DNA of 64,000 nt, from the NCBI RefSeq assembly GCF_011751075.1, contig NZ_JAALLN010000015.1:1-64000 (forward strand), given 5' to 3'. This DNA comes from Flavobacterium poyangense. Its GTDB lineage: Bacteria; Bacteroidota; Bacteroidia; Flavobacteriales; Flavobacteriaceae. Both the position numbers and the translations under genes were made by a program. The notes below the pieces were generated by a model. It did not search any database. It had not been told where the DNA came from and was given only the letters and a program-made list of their open reading frames with translations. Shown here piece after piece: positions 7,494 through 16,779 of the stretch (position 1 is its first letter; every line of letters starts with the position of its first letter).

Positions 7494-10400
7494 TTAGAAA
7501 TTAAACTCAAAGTCTAATGCTGTATTTTTTTCAATATCCAGTTTAGCATCAATTAAGTCTATTTTCGTTAGTGGGTTATTTAATATTTCATTTAAAATCA
7601 TACTGTACTTTAATGCTATGGTTTGCATCGTGTTTTTGTCAAACAAATCACAATTATAATCTATAACACCTTTTAGCCTATTGTCACTTTCGGCTAAATT
7701 AAGCACGATCGGCATTCTGCTGTATTTGTTATCAATAGGATAAGAAATTAATTTAAACCCGTTAGATGCATCGATATCTACAAAAGAAAATTCCGGATTC
7801 TGATATACTAACATTATATCAAAAACTGAGGGAGGAAGCTTATAAAATGGGACATCCTGATTCTCGTTTACTTCCAATAAATTGTTTTGTGTATTTTTAA
7901 GCATGGTAGCAACCGTTTGCTCCGGCTCTATTTTGGTTCTCAAAACAAGTGTTTTGGCAAACATTCCGATTTGATTGTTTAACTCAGTGCTATTTCTTCC
8001 GGAGTTTACAGTTCCTATACAAATATCATTATGATTGGAAAATTTATAAATCAGAATATTTAAAGCTGTCACCAGAATGGTATAAAAAGTAGTTTGTTCT
8101 GCAAGGGCTAATGCTTTTAACGCCAAAGTAGTGTCAACTGTTAATTCAAAAAAACAGTTACTTCCGTTTTGCTGGTTGCTTTCCATACCAAAATCCTTTT
8201 CAAAAGAATCTTTGGGTTGATAATTTTGAAGATAATTTTCCCAAAACAATTCACTTTTAACGGCATTTTCTTTTGATGTTCTGTTAAACCATTCGGAGTA
8301 ATCTTTAAATTGAAATTCTAACGCATTTTCTTTAGATACGTCAAGAGAGTTACTGTCATTATAGTTTTCAATAAATTCTTTGATGAAAATTTCCAACGAC
8401 ATACCATCCATTATAATATGATGCGTAGAAAAAAGTAATAGAAACTGATCTGCTTCTAACTGAAGAAGTTGTACTCTGATTAATAAATCAGTTTCTAAAT
8501 CAAATGGTGTGTTAATTAATTGGTTTATGGTATCGGTAACTTCTTCGTTTGTTGTTTTAGCAACTGTTACTTCAAACCTAACGTTTTCAAATGAATTAAT
8601 TTTTTGAAATGGAACCCCGTTCATTTCAATAAAATTTGTTCTTAAGATTTCGTGTTTATTAATTATTTTATTGATTGATTTTACAATAGTAGCAACATTT
8701 ACGAAACTGTCTACCTTGTAAGCTGCTGACATGTTGTAAGCAATTGACCCCTTTATTTGTTGAGAGGCAAACCAAATATTGTATTGAGAAGGGGTTACAT
8801 TGTAAAAACTTTTAACCTCAGCGACAGACATAACAGCAGATTGGTTCGGTTTAAGTTCTTGCAGATAATTGGCTAATAACTCAATTGTTGGATAGTCGAA
8901 AACCGTTTTCAAACTAATTGAAAATAAAAGCTCTTTGTTGATTAATCCAATTAATTTTACTGCGTTCAATGAATGTCCGCCGAGCGAAAAGAAATTTTCG
9001 GTTATACTTATGGGTGCTTTTGTATTTAATACCTCGTTCCAATATTCGGAAAGTTTCTTCTCTAAATCAGAAGTCGGAGCTTTAAAATCATCTTCATCCC
9101 TACTTTGTTGAATGTCTCTTTGCGACAACGATTTTCTGTCTACTTTCTGGTTGGGCGTCAATGGGAATTTTTCTAATGGAATGATCACATTCGGAATCAT
9201 ATAGTACGGCAGGTTCTTCTTCAATAGCGTAGTGATTTCTTTTTCATTGCTTTCTTTCTCACTCTTTAGAATAAAGGCTACCAAAAAAGCTTCTTGTTGT
9301 GCACTTTTTTTAGCAATTACAACAGAGTCCTGAATGCCTTCGATTTGATTTAATTGTGTCTCTATGTCCCCAAGTTCAATTCTATATCCCCTAATTTTGA
9401 CTTGATTGTCATTTCTTCCTAAAAATTCTATTTCACCCTCATCATTCCATTTCCCTACATCACCGGTTTCGTATAATAAACTTGTCGCATCAAATGGATT
9501 TGTAATAAACTTTTCTTTGGTTAATGTTTCATTATTATAATACCCTTTTGCCAATCCCTCGCCAGCTATATAGATTGCCCCTGTCGTACCTATTGGTTTT
9601 GGACTTAGGTATTGGTCTAAAATGTAAAATTGGGTGTTATGTATCGGTTTCCCAATATTTGACGCTTCTTTTGGATGCTGTATTTTTTTTATGCTGGACC
9701 AAATAGTAGTTTCAGTTGGTCCGTACATATTCCAAACTTCACTGCAATGATACAGCAGTTTTTCTGCCAATGATTCACTTAACAAATCACCTCCACACAA
9801 TACTTTTAATGTTTTGTTTCCCTGCCAATTCGCATTAAATAACATTTGATAAAAGCTTGGTGTTCCCTGAATTATTGTAGGTTGTACTTCTTCTAATTTT
9901 TCGATAATTAATTGAGGATCTGATAAAACTTCCTGACTTGCTATATATGTCGTAGCACCTGAGATCAGGGGTGTAAAAAACTCTAAAATTGAAATATCAA
10001 AAGAATAAGTAGTTACAGAAAACAATACATCATTTAAAGATACTCCCGGTTTTTCCCGCATGCTAATTAAAAAATTAAGCAACGATTTATGCCCAATTTC
10101 AACACCTTTGGGGTTTCCTGTTGAACCTGATGTGTAAATAACATAAGCTGTATCTGTCGGAGCAACTTTTATTCCCGGATCCTGATCTCCTTTGAACAGA
10201 TCCAACTGGTCAAAAATATTTTCCAACGAAAGTATGGTCACACCACTAGTTGTATCCAGAGAATAGTCTTTTTCTGTTATTAGTACTTTACTTTGACTGT
10301 TTTCAATAATATAGTTTAATCGTTCTTCCGGGAATGTCGGATCCAGGGGAATATAGGATCTCCCCGATTTTAATATGCCTAATAGCACAACCACCATATT

Positions 10401-11954
10401 GGCCGATCGTCCTAACAGCACAGCAATAGGAGATTTATCTTTTTTGCCAAAATGAGTTAGCAAATATTCGGCTATTTGATTCGATAATTGATCAAGTTCA
10501 TTATAAGAGTACGATCTTGAATCGTCTTTTAAAGCTTCTCTTACAGGGAATTTTTCAACTTGTTCTTCAAATAAATTTAGTATTGTTTTTTCTTTTTGAT
10601 AATCAAACTTTGTGTCATTAAATGCAACCTGAACCTGGTGTTTTTCTTCTTCTGTTAGATAGCTGAACTCTTTTAACTTTTTACCCGGATGCAATAGAAT
10701 GCCTTTAAGAAGGTTTTCAAAATGATGAACTACTTGTGTAATTCGTACCTCATTAAAATAGTCCAGATTGTAATCAAAGTCAATTTTGACATCTTCCAAC
10801 TCATCAAATTCCCGAATATAAATGGCCAAAGCCACGCGCTCTGATTGATGGGTTAATGGTATTACGCGGGTCTCTGTATCTTTAAAATGATTGGAATAAT
10901 TTTGCTTTTCATACGAAAGCGTGATATTAAATATTCTGTCTTTTTCTTTAAAAATTTGGAGTTCCTGAATTAATTTGCCTAAAGGAAATCTTTGATGACG
11001 ATAATCGGCTCTCAATTGATTCTTTATCTTGATGATTAATTCTTCAAAAGTCATATCGTAATCTAACTGAATCCTTAAAGGAGAAACTCCCATAAAAAGA
11101 CCTACCGTTTTTTTATAAACAGACTTGCTCCTGTTTAAAACCGGTAAACCTATTGCAAAATCATCATTTTGATGTTTCCTGCCAAAATAGAGATATAAAA
11201 CAGCCAAAATTAAGTGGAACGAAGAGCATTTATATTCCGTTTCCAATTGAGTCAATTGATTGTACAACTCTCTTTTAATAATTAATTCTTTGCGGGAGCT
11301 TTTATGCGTCAGTGATGCGTGATCTGATGCCGTTTCTTTTTCCAGAAGAGATTCCGGCATCGATTTAAACGTCTCTAACCAATAGTTTTTATCTTCTGCA
11401 AAAGACTCTGAATCCTGATACTTCTCATCGTCTTCCATAAAGTCTTTATAACTAAATGGATAAACCGTGTTAACCGCACCAAATTCATAAATTTCGTTAT
11501 AATTCTGAACTAACCTCTGAAACATCAATGAGGTCCCCCAACCATCGGTTATAATATGATGATACACGGAAAACAAATAATGAAAACTTTCATTCACTTT
11601 TACTAAAGTAAAAACATGCAAAAGGTTTTCATCAAATAAATCAAAGGGCTTTATAAATTCCTGCTGCATATAGGCTGTAGCTTTTTCTATTGGGTTCTCA
11701 TCCTCAGAAAAATCTACAAATCCCAATTCAGACTGATGCTCGTCTACTACTTTAATGGCAATATCATCTTGATTTTTCACAAGAATACTTCTATAAGAAT
11801 CATGCTGATCAATAAGCGCCAGGTATGCTTTTTTGAATACTTCGGCATCTATAATTCCTTTGATTTCGATTTTGGCTCCAATATTATATATGGGCTCACC
11901 AGGGAATAATAACTGTTCGAAATAAACATCTTGTTGAGGAAGAGTAAGTTTCAT
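7494..11954 (-). CDS. NRPS: C-A(Gly)-PCP-C
   Basis: 1486 residues. C domain 1 covers residues 1 to about 440 (HHIITDG, His132-Gly138) and starts without a docking domain. The A domain runs from about 460 to 960 (YTSGSTGNPKG, MYGPTETT, NQKVDRKSL). The PCP (LGGHSL) has its Ser near residue 993. A second C domain follows (HHIIMDG near 1183) and ends the protein, with no A domain after it. I read the specificity code as D-I-L-Q-L-G-M-I-W, matching the remembered glycine code, and the domain closely resembles the two Gly A domains of 41290-50094. The terminal C domain should join its substrate to an amino acid held by a downstream protein, plausibly the NRPS starting at 1823. The C-terminal tail is acidic and aromatic (LDFEFNF), like several other enzymes here. 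The gene lies 76 bp after the exporter gene and after the TE-containing NRPS, so it may belong to a second product or act out of order. Confidence 0.95.
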   Translation of the reverse strand: MKLTLPQQDVYFEQLLFPGEPIYNIGAKIEIKGIIDAEVFKKAYLALIDQHDSYRSILVKNQDDIAIKVVDEHQSELGFVDFSEDENPIEKATAYMQQEFIKPFDLFDENLLHVFTLVKVNESFHYLFSVYHHIITDGWGTSLMFQRLVQNYNEIYEFGAVNTVYPFSYKDFMEDDEKYQDSESFAEDKNYWLETFKSMPESLLEKETASDHASLTHKSSRKELIIKRELYNQLTQLETEYKCSSFHLILAVLYLYFGRKHQNDDFAIGLPVLNRSKSVYKKTVGLFMGVSPLRIQLDYDMTFEELIIKIKNQLRADYRHQRFPLGKLIQELQIFKEKDRIFNITLSYEKQNYSNHFKDTETRVIPLTHQSERVALAIYIREFDELEDVKIDFDYNLDYFNEVRITQVVHHFENLLKGILLHPGKKLKEFSYLTEEEKHQVQVAFNDTKFDYQKEKTILNLFEEQVEKFPVREALKDDSRSYSYNELDQLSNQIAEYLLTHFGKKDKSPIAVLLGRSANMVVVLLGILKSGRSYIPLDPTFPEERLNYIIENSQSKVLITEKDYSLDTTSGVTILSLENIFDQLDLFKGDQDPGIKVAPTDTAYVIYTSGSTGNPKGVEIGHKSLLNFLISMREKPGVSLNDVLFSVTTYSFDISILEFFTPLISGATTYIASQEVLSDPQLIIEKLEEVQPTIIQGTPSFYQMLFNANWQGNKTLKVLCGGDLLSESLAEKLLYHCSEVWNMYGPTETTIWSSIKKIQHPKEASNIGKPIHNTQFYILDQYLSPKPIGTTGAIYIAGEGLAKGYYNNETLTKEKFITNPFDATSLLYETGDVGKWNDEGEIEFLGRNDNQVKIRGYRIELGDIETQLNQIEGIQDSVVIAKKSAQQEAFLVAFILKSEKESNEKEITTLLKKNLPYYMIPNVIIPLEKFPLTPNQKVDRKSLSQRDIQQSRDEDDFKAPTSDLEKKLSEYWNEVLNTKAPISITENFFSLGGHSLNAVKLIGLINKELLFSISLKTVFDYPTIELLANYLQELKPNQSAVMSVAEVKSFYNVTPSQYNIWFASQQIKGSIAYNMSAAYKVDSFVNVATIVKSINKIINKHEILRTNFIEMNGVPFQKINSFENVRFEVTVAKTTNEEVTDTINQLINTPFDLETDLLIRVQLLQLEADQFLLLFSTHHIIMDGMSLEIFIKEFIENYNDSNSLDVSKENALEFQFKDYSEWFNRTSKENAVKSELFWENYLQNYQPKDSFEKDFGMESNQQNGSNCFFELTVDTTLALKALALAEQTTFYTILVTALNILIYKFSNHNDICIGTVNSGRNSTELNNQIGMFAKTLVLRTKIEPEQTVATMLKNTQNNLLEVNENQDVPFYKLPPSVFDIMLVYQNPEFSFVDIDASNGFKLISYPIDNKYSRMPIVLNLAESDNRLKGVIDYNCDLFDKNTMQTIALKYSMILNEILNNPLTKIDLIDAKLDIEKNTALDFEFNF

Positions 11955-12030
11955 TGTAAAAGTTGTGTTTTAAATAATATCTGTTACAAAAATTATGGCT
12001 TCTTAAATCTAAACTTTAGCAATTCAACCT

Positions 12031-13680
12031 TTAGTTCACATTTTCGTTATGCCATAAACTTCCGGCGTGTAAGATTTCGCCATCTACTTTAAAATCCGCT
12101 ACAATTTCGCCATAATCAAATTTTAGAATTCTGTCGGCATGTTTAAAATAAGTATCATCATGCGTTACAGCAATGATCGTTTTACCCTCTTGTTTTAATT
12201 TTGGGAGTAAGTTTTCATAAAAATACTTTCTGAAATGAGGATCCTGATCGGCAGCCCATTCGTCTAATACCAATATTGGTTTGTCTTCCAAAAGAGCAAA
12301 GATCAATGACATTCTTTTACTTTGTCCTTTAGAAAAAGGTCGTCTTGCTGAATCTTCCGCGTCATCTAAAATCACTTTATCCAATTCCATTATTTTCAGC
12401 AATTCCTGATACTCTTTATTGTTCTCTAATGCATAATCATCATAGTTACTAGAATAAATATGGTTGTCTGTAAAAACGGCCGAAATTAGGTTTTGTGTAG
12501 GTGTACTTTGTTTATTTGTATTCTGTTCGTTTAATACTACTTCACCCTCCGAAGGCTGATACATACCGGTCAAAATGTTGATAAAAGTACTTTTACCGCT
12601 ACCGTTTCCTCCGATAATGAATATGGTTTCTCCTTTTTCTATAGAAAGATTTATTGGGCCTAAAGCAAATGTTTTCTCCTCTGTATCATTTTCATAAGCA
12701 AAACTGATATTATTAAAAGCTAATGAGTTGAAGGTTTCCGGCTTTGCACTTTGAATTTCAGACGTCACTTCTACCGTGTCAAAATCCTCTGAAAAGGCGT
12801 TGATTCTGTTATTGGCCACCAATAATCTTGTATACATGTTCTGCATATTAATCAGGTTGTTTATCGGCCCTGAAAGAAATAAGAGAATCACCACATAAGA
12901 AATCACATCTTCTCTTGGCAGCAGTCCGATTACAGGTAATAAAAACAGTATCACTCCGATTACCAGATATAGTCCGTATTGACTTATCAGATTGATGGAT
13001 AAAAAGACATAGTTTACTTTAAAATCCAAAACTTTTGCCTCTTCTCTGTTAGGAGACAAATGTCGGTTCATTAAATTTTCCCTCCTTAGTCCGCTTAATT
13101 TAAAGCCTTTAAATCCTTTGATTACATCATCTACATATTCGTAATAAAACTCATTAAATTTTCTAAGGGCCTCTACTTTCTGAGACATCGTATTAATGAC
13201 CAGAAAATAGGTAATGGCAATTAAAACGATGAGTGCAATAACGGTCAGTGCCGATGAAACCGATAAGGTAAACAGGTAGATCATACAAAGCAACAGCATC
13301 AACAAAGAATTGACTGTGTGGGTTACAATCTGCGGAAAAATCGAAAACATTCTCAAATCCTCGATTACGGTATAAAATCGTTGTGATCCCAATTTTTCGA
13401 GCGTAAGCAATGGGGTTTTTAATATCTTGTCGAATATTTTTTTCTCATTCTCATATAATATTTCAAAAGAGTGTTTGTTGATTTTCTTCTGAAAAATAAT
13501 GTTCAACTGATAGGTGTAAATTACTACTGCTCCAAATACGATTCCCATATAATCTGTTAAGAACTCTTCTTTACCGGAAATTACATTGTTCATAATATAT
13601 ATGATTCCGAAGCTAAGAATGGTATTTGGAATAGCGTAGAGCAAAAGGTACATAACCTCTGAAAATTTTAGCTTAAGCAT
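12031..13680 (-). CDS. ABC exporter of the cyclic-peptide (SyrD/PvdE-like) type
   Basis: 549 residues, a fused membrane and ATPase half-transporter. Six hydrophobic segments lie between about residues 6 and 275. The ATPase has Walker A GGNGSGKS (357-364), a signature reading FSKGQSKR (449-456) in place of the usual LSGGQ, Walker B ILVLDE (469-474) and an H-loop His507. The altered signature and the WAADQDP stretch after Walker B are typical of exporters for siderophores and cyclic lipopeptides such as PvdE and SyrD. It probably works as a dimer in the inner membrane, moving the finished peptide or its precursor to the periplasm. It starts 7 bp after the type II thioesterase gene, so the two are almost surely co-transcribed. 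The nearby signal-peptide hydrolases and outer-membrane barrels fit a route through the periplasm. Confidence 0.95.
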   Translation of the reverse strand: MLKLKFSEVMYLLLYAIPNTILSFGIIYIMNNVISGKEEFLTDYMGIVFGAVVIYTYQLNIIFQKKINKHSFEILYENEKKIFDKILKTPLLTLEKLGSQRFYTVIEDLRMFSIFPQIVTHTVNSLLMLLLCMIYLFTLSVSSALTVIALIVLIAITYFLVINTMSQKVEALRKFNEFYYEYVDDVIKGFKGFKLSGLRRENLMNRHLSPNREEAKVLDFKVNYVFLSINLISQYGLYLVIGVILFLLPVIGLLPREDVISYVVILLFLSGPINNLINMQNMYTRLLVANNRINAFSEDFDTVEVTSEIQSAKPETFNSLAFNNISFAYENDTEEKTFALGPINLSIEKGETIFIIGGNGSGKSTFINILTGMYQPSEGEVVLNEQNTNKQSTPTQNLISAVFTDNHIYSSNYDDYALENNKEYQELLKIMELDKVILDDAEDSARRPFSKGQSKRMSLIFALLEDKPILVLDEWAADQDPHFRKYFYENLLPKLKQEGKTIIAVTHDDTYFKHADRILKFDYGEIVADFKVDGEILHAGSLWHNENVN

Positions 13681-13687
13681 AGTTGTT

Positions 13688-14404
13688 TTAGTGAGTTAGT
13701 TGTTTTTTAAATTCGTTTGCAAAAATATTTGCCAGTTCGGTCGCATGATTATGGATAAAAAAATGATTCCCCTTTACTATTTTATGCGTAAAACTTTTAT
13801 ACGTAAAATCTTTCCACGTGGCTATTAAATCAGCATTTTCTTCATCGGATCCCATTAATGCGTATATGGGTGTTTTCAGTTTCAGCTGTTTTTCAGAAAA
13901 AGAATCTTTCTCAAGGCATTCAAAATCAGCTCTGACTATAGGAGCGAAATAATTAAACAATTCTTCGTTCTCAATGACTTCAGAAGTGACACCTCCAAGA
14001 TCTAAAAGCTCTTCTTTAAACCTAGAATCGTCAAGTTCATGATAGAGAAAATCTTTTTTACTACTAACACCGGGTCCCGGGTGACCGGAAACAATAAGTG
14101 ATTCCGGGCTGTCTCCGTTAGCTTCTAATTTTGCTGCTACAGAAAATCCTAAAATTGCTCCCATACTATGACCATAAATCAAATAGGGTTCTCCGTTTCT
14201 TAAAGCGCTGATTTGATTGTAATAATCTTCTATAGCCAGACTTTTATTTTTGATTAATTTCTCCCGATGTCTTTTTCCTCTTCCGGGTAATTCCAGAGAA
14301 ATAAAGTCGATATTTGTTATTTCTTTTTTTAGAAATTCAAATGAATATCGGTTTCCCCCTGCGTAATGAAGCAAAAACAACTGATATTTAGTTTGCGTAT
14401 TCAT
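13688..14404 (-). CDS. Type II (external) thioesterase
   Basis: 238 residues with an alpha/beta-hydrolase fold of the GrsT/RifR kind. An early HYAGGN motif is followed by LELPGRGKR, the nucleophile elbow GHSMG (Ser80), Asp187 (MGSDEE) and His213 (KGNHFF). Enzymes of this family clear wrong or stalled acyl groups from carrier proteins of NRPS/PKS lines in the cytoplasm. The length and motifs are normal for the family. It sits directly before the exporter gene (7-bp gap) and 52 bp after the small secreted-protein gene. With at least eight megasynthases in this cluster, an editing role is the natural reading. Confidence 0.95.
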   Translation of the reverse strand: MNTQTKYQLFLLHYAGGNRYSFEFLKKEITNIDFISLELPGRGKRHREKLIKNKSLAIEDYYNQISALRNGEPYLIYGHSMGAILGFSVAAKLEANGDSPESLIVSGHPGPGVSSKKDFLYHELDDSRFKEELLDLGGVTSEVIENEELFNYFAPIVRADFECLEKDSFSEKQLKLKTPIYALMGSDEENADLIATWKDFTYKSFTHKIVKGNHFFIHNHATELANIFANEFKKQLTH

Positions 14405-14456
14405 CTTACTGTTCTTTTTAACTCTCTATTGTACCCTTTTTTCAAAATCTGACATT

Positions 14457-14876
14457 CTATTTGCTTTGAGCGCGGCTGTAAATTTTATCTACAATGAACC
14501 ATTGGTCTTTTATTTTCAGCAAATTGAAATAATCTGTAATTAACATTGTCGGCGTATTGATTTGACATTTTGCCGCTGCCGTATTTCCTGTAATGTCGAT
14601 ACTAATAATTTTGCCTCCTGTGTTTTCCTGCTTAGGATGTAACTCAAATCTTCCTAAATATGTTTTTCTGTCTATTACCTGAATCTGATCGTCTGTGACA
14701 TTTTTTAATCTGCAGGTCGCGTGTATTACTTTTCCCAACTTAAGAGTGTCCCCTGTCTGCCAGCCATCAAAATAGGTTTCGATCGTTTTTTCGATAAGCG
14801 TTTTCTCCTGACTTTGTGCAGTGCTACTGAAAAAAATTGCGATAAGCACTACTAAAAATGTTCCTTTTGTTTTCAT
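14457..14876 (-). CDS. Small secreted NTF2-like (lumazine-binding-2 type) protein
   Basis: 139 residues. A signal peptide (residues 1-23, ending TAQSQ) leads into one domain with the alpha-plus-beta pattern of the NTF2/SnoaL superfamily: an initial helix (IEKTIETYFDGWQTGD), a VIDRKTYLGRF stretch and a final strand pair with DYFNLLKIKDQWFIVDKI. It most resembles the 'putative lumazine-binding' subgroup common in Bacteroidota. The function of that subgroup is not established. Export to the periplasm, together with its place between an outer-membrane barrel gene and the thioesterase gene, suggests an accessory role in handling the product, but no catalytic residues can be named. Confidence 0.8.
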   Translation of the reverse strand: MKTKGTFLVVLIAIFFSSTAQSQEKTLIEKTIETYFDGWQTGDTLKLGKVIHATCRLKNVTDDQIQVIDRKTYLGRFELHPKQENTGGKIISIDITGNTAAAKCQINTPTMLITDYFNLLKIKDQWFIVDKIYSRAQSK

Positions 14877-14927
14877 AATAAAGTGGTTTTGATGTGTTAC
14901 TAAATAGTTTACTCTTTATACAGGATT

Positions 14928-16751
14928 TTATCTGTAATCGTCGTTTACATTTTCTGCCGTCCTGGCGTTATAATACAATTTGCTGTTTCCGAATTTGTAG
15001 GTAGCCGAAATCTTAAAAGACCTTGGTTCCCAGTAATTTCTGAACTTTTGGTTAATATTGTCCACGGTAGATTCCGCATACTCATTGAGAGATCGCAGCG
15101 CATCGGTTACATTAAAATTAATTGTTAAGTTTTGTTTGGGTAAAGCCACCTGCATCCCTAAATCCATAGCATAACGCTCCTGAAAAAGAAATTCACCCTC
15201 ATTGGTTTTGGACTTGTACCAGAAATTTAAATTCGCTGTCAGTGTTTTGGCTTTGTTCAGTGTCAACTGATTGTTTAACATCCCGTACCATCCCCAGATG
15301 TAATTATTGTTAATTGCAGGAATCTGCGATTCATTCGCTTTATAAAAACCCTGTAATTGTGCACTTGTTTCAATAAACTTCAGAACCGTCACACTGGCAT
15401 TTGCCGTAAGCTGATAAGTCTGCAAATCAAAATAATTCGCTAATCTGTGACGTATTACATGATCTGTGTTAAAAGTAGCCAGTCCGCCTATATTGTCTTT
15501 TACTTTTGAATACGAAAAACCAATGTTATACTTTGATTTGAAGGTATACACCAAGCTCAGATTATCCCACAGAGAGGGTTTCATAAACGGGTCACCTCTA
15601 TAATTTTCATACTCATTATACACTCCGATAGCAGGATTCAGAAATCTGAAAGAGGGTCTGCTAATACTTTTATCATAAGAAAAGTTTATATTATTTCCTT
15701 CATCAAAGCTGTACTTCGCACTTACAGAAGGCAGAAAATTAAAATAGTTATGGTCTATGTCTTTTTTCGCTATATCCGAAACGTTTCCGTTTATTACGGT
15801 ATTCTCAAATTTAAGAACGGTCTGAAATTCCCATTTACCAAGCGTTTTTTTGAAATCCGTAAAAACAGATTGTCTGTTTTCTTTATAACGCGTCACCGGC
15901 GAAAATTGAGGATATCTTATAACATCTAAAAACTTTCTGGAAAAATTGGCATCAAAATTCAGGTCAGCCAGCACTACCTTACCCCCGATCGCAAAATCAA
16001 ACCATTTTACAGGCGCATTAAACAGTGCATTTAAAGCATACACATCAAAATCAAAATCGCCATCTGTAAATACGGAATAAGGATAATCAGGCACTGCAAC
16101 ACCGTTAAAGGTATAATTCTGTCCATAGGTATGCTGATCGTAAGAGCCGGCTTTATGCAACCAATCTCCTTCGACCGTAAAATATTTGTTAGGACTCTCA
16201 AAATCGTGTCTTAACAGTACATTCACCGTATTCCGGTTACTATCGGAGTCCATCCTTCTGTCGCCTGTATAATTTCCTGCAAAGGCATTAGCATTAGTAT
16301 ACATATTAATCCCGTCATAAGATGTTAGTACCCCACTGCTTATATCATTTCCGGTGTAGACATTAATTTTTGTTTTGTCTGAAATCTGGTATTGCACATC
16401 GATAAAGGTCGTCAAGCCATTAGACTTTGCCCTGCTTCTTTTTTTACCGATAAAAGTAATATCGGGATAAAATGTCTCCCGATCATTCTCCCAAAAACTA
16501 TTCTCGTATCCATGCGCGATACTTGAATTGATTTTCCACTTTTTAAACTCGTATACGATGTTGATGTCGTTGTTAAAACTGGCATATCTATTCTGCTTAT
16601 AACTCGTATTTAACGTTACACTGTATGGGGATTCAGCCTGACTTTTTACCGAATCCGTCTGTTGAACTGCCGCCGTTGACTGATCTGCAACCTGTACTTG
16701 CGAAAAACTTACAAACGGTACCAGCATTAAATAAAAAAGGATATTCTTCAT
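14928..16751 (-). CDS. Outer-membrane beta-barrel protein without plug domain
   Basis: 607 residues. A signal peptide (residues 1-17, ending VSFSQ) and a short polar spacer are followed directly by alternating aromatic strands up to a C-terminal TYKFGNSKLYYNARTAE stretch. The sequence resembles the barrel part of Bacteroidota TonB-dependent receptors (OMP_b-brl_3 type). The carboxypeptidase-like and plug domains present in the related 794-residue protein at 33264-35648 are absent. A barrel without a plug could be an open pore, a docking partner or a truncated receptor. The gene is 28 bp downstream of the giant NRPS and looks co-transcribed. Uptake, export through the outer membrane or self-protection are all possible; the sequence does not decide. 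Confidence 0.85.
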   Translation of the reverse strand: MKNILFYLMLVPFVSFSQVQVADQSTAAVQQTDSVKSQAESPYSVTLNTSYKQNRYASFNNDINIVYEFKKWKINSSIAHGYENSFWENDRETFYPDITFIGKKRSRAKSNGLTTFIDVQYQISDKTKINVYTGNDISSGVLTSYDGINMYTNANAFAGNYTGDRRMDSDSNRNTVNVLLRHDFESPNKYFTVEGDWLHKAGSYDQHTYGQNYTFNGVAVPDYPYSVFTDGDFDFDVYALNALFNAPVKWFDFAIGGKVVLADLNFDANFSRKFLDVIRYPQFSPVTRYKENRQSVFTDFKKTLGKWEFQTVLKFENTVINGNVSDIAKKDIDHNYFNFLPSVSAKYSFDEGNNINFSYDKSISRPSFRFLNPAIGVYNEYENYRGDPFMKPSLWDNLSLVYTFKSKYNIGFSYSKVKDNIGGLATFNTDHVIRHRLANYFDLQTYQLTANASVTVLKFIETSAQLQGFYKANESQIPAINNNYIWGWYGMLNNQLTLNKAKTLTANLNFWYKSKTNEGEFLFQERYAMDLGMQVALPKQNLTINFNVTDALRSLNEYAESTVDNINQKFRNYWEPRSFKISATYKFGNSKLYYNARTAENVNDDYR

Positions 16752-16779
16752 TGTTTTTTTCTAAAATTTTTAATTGTTT

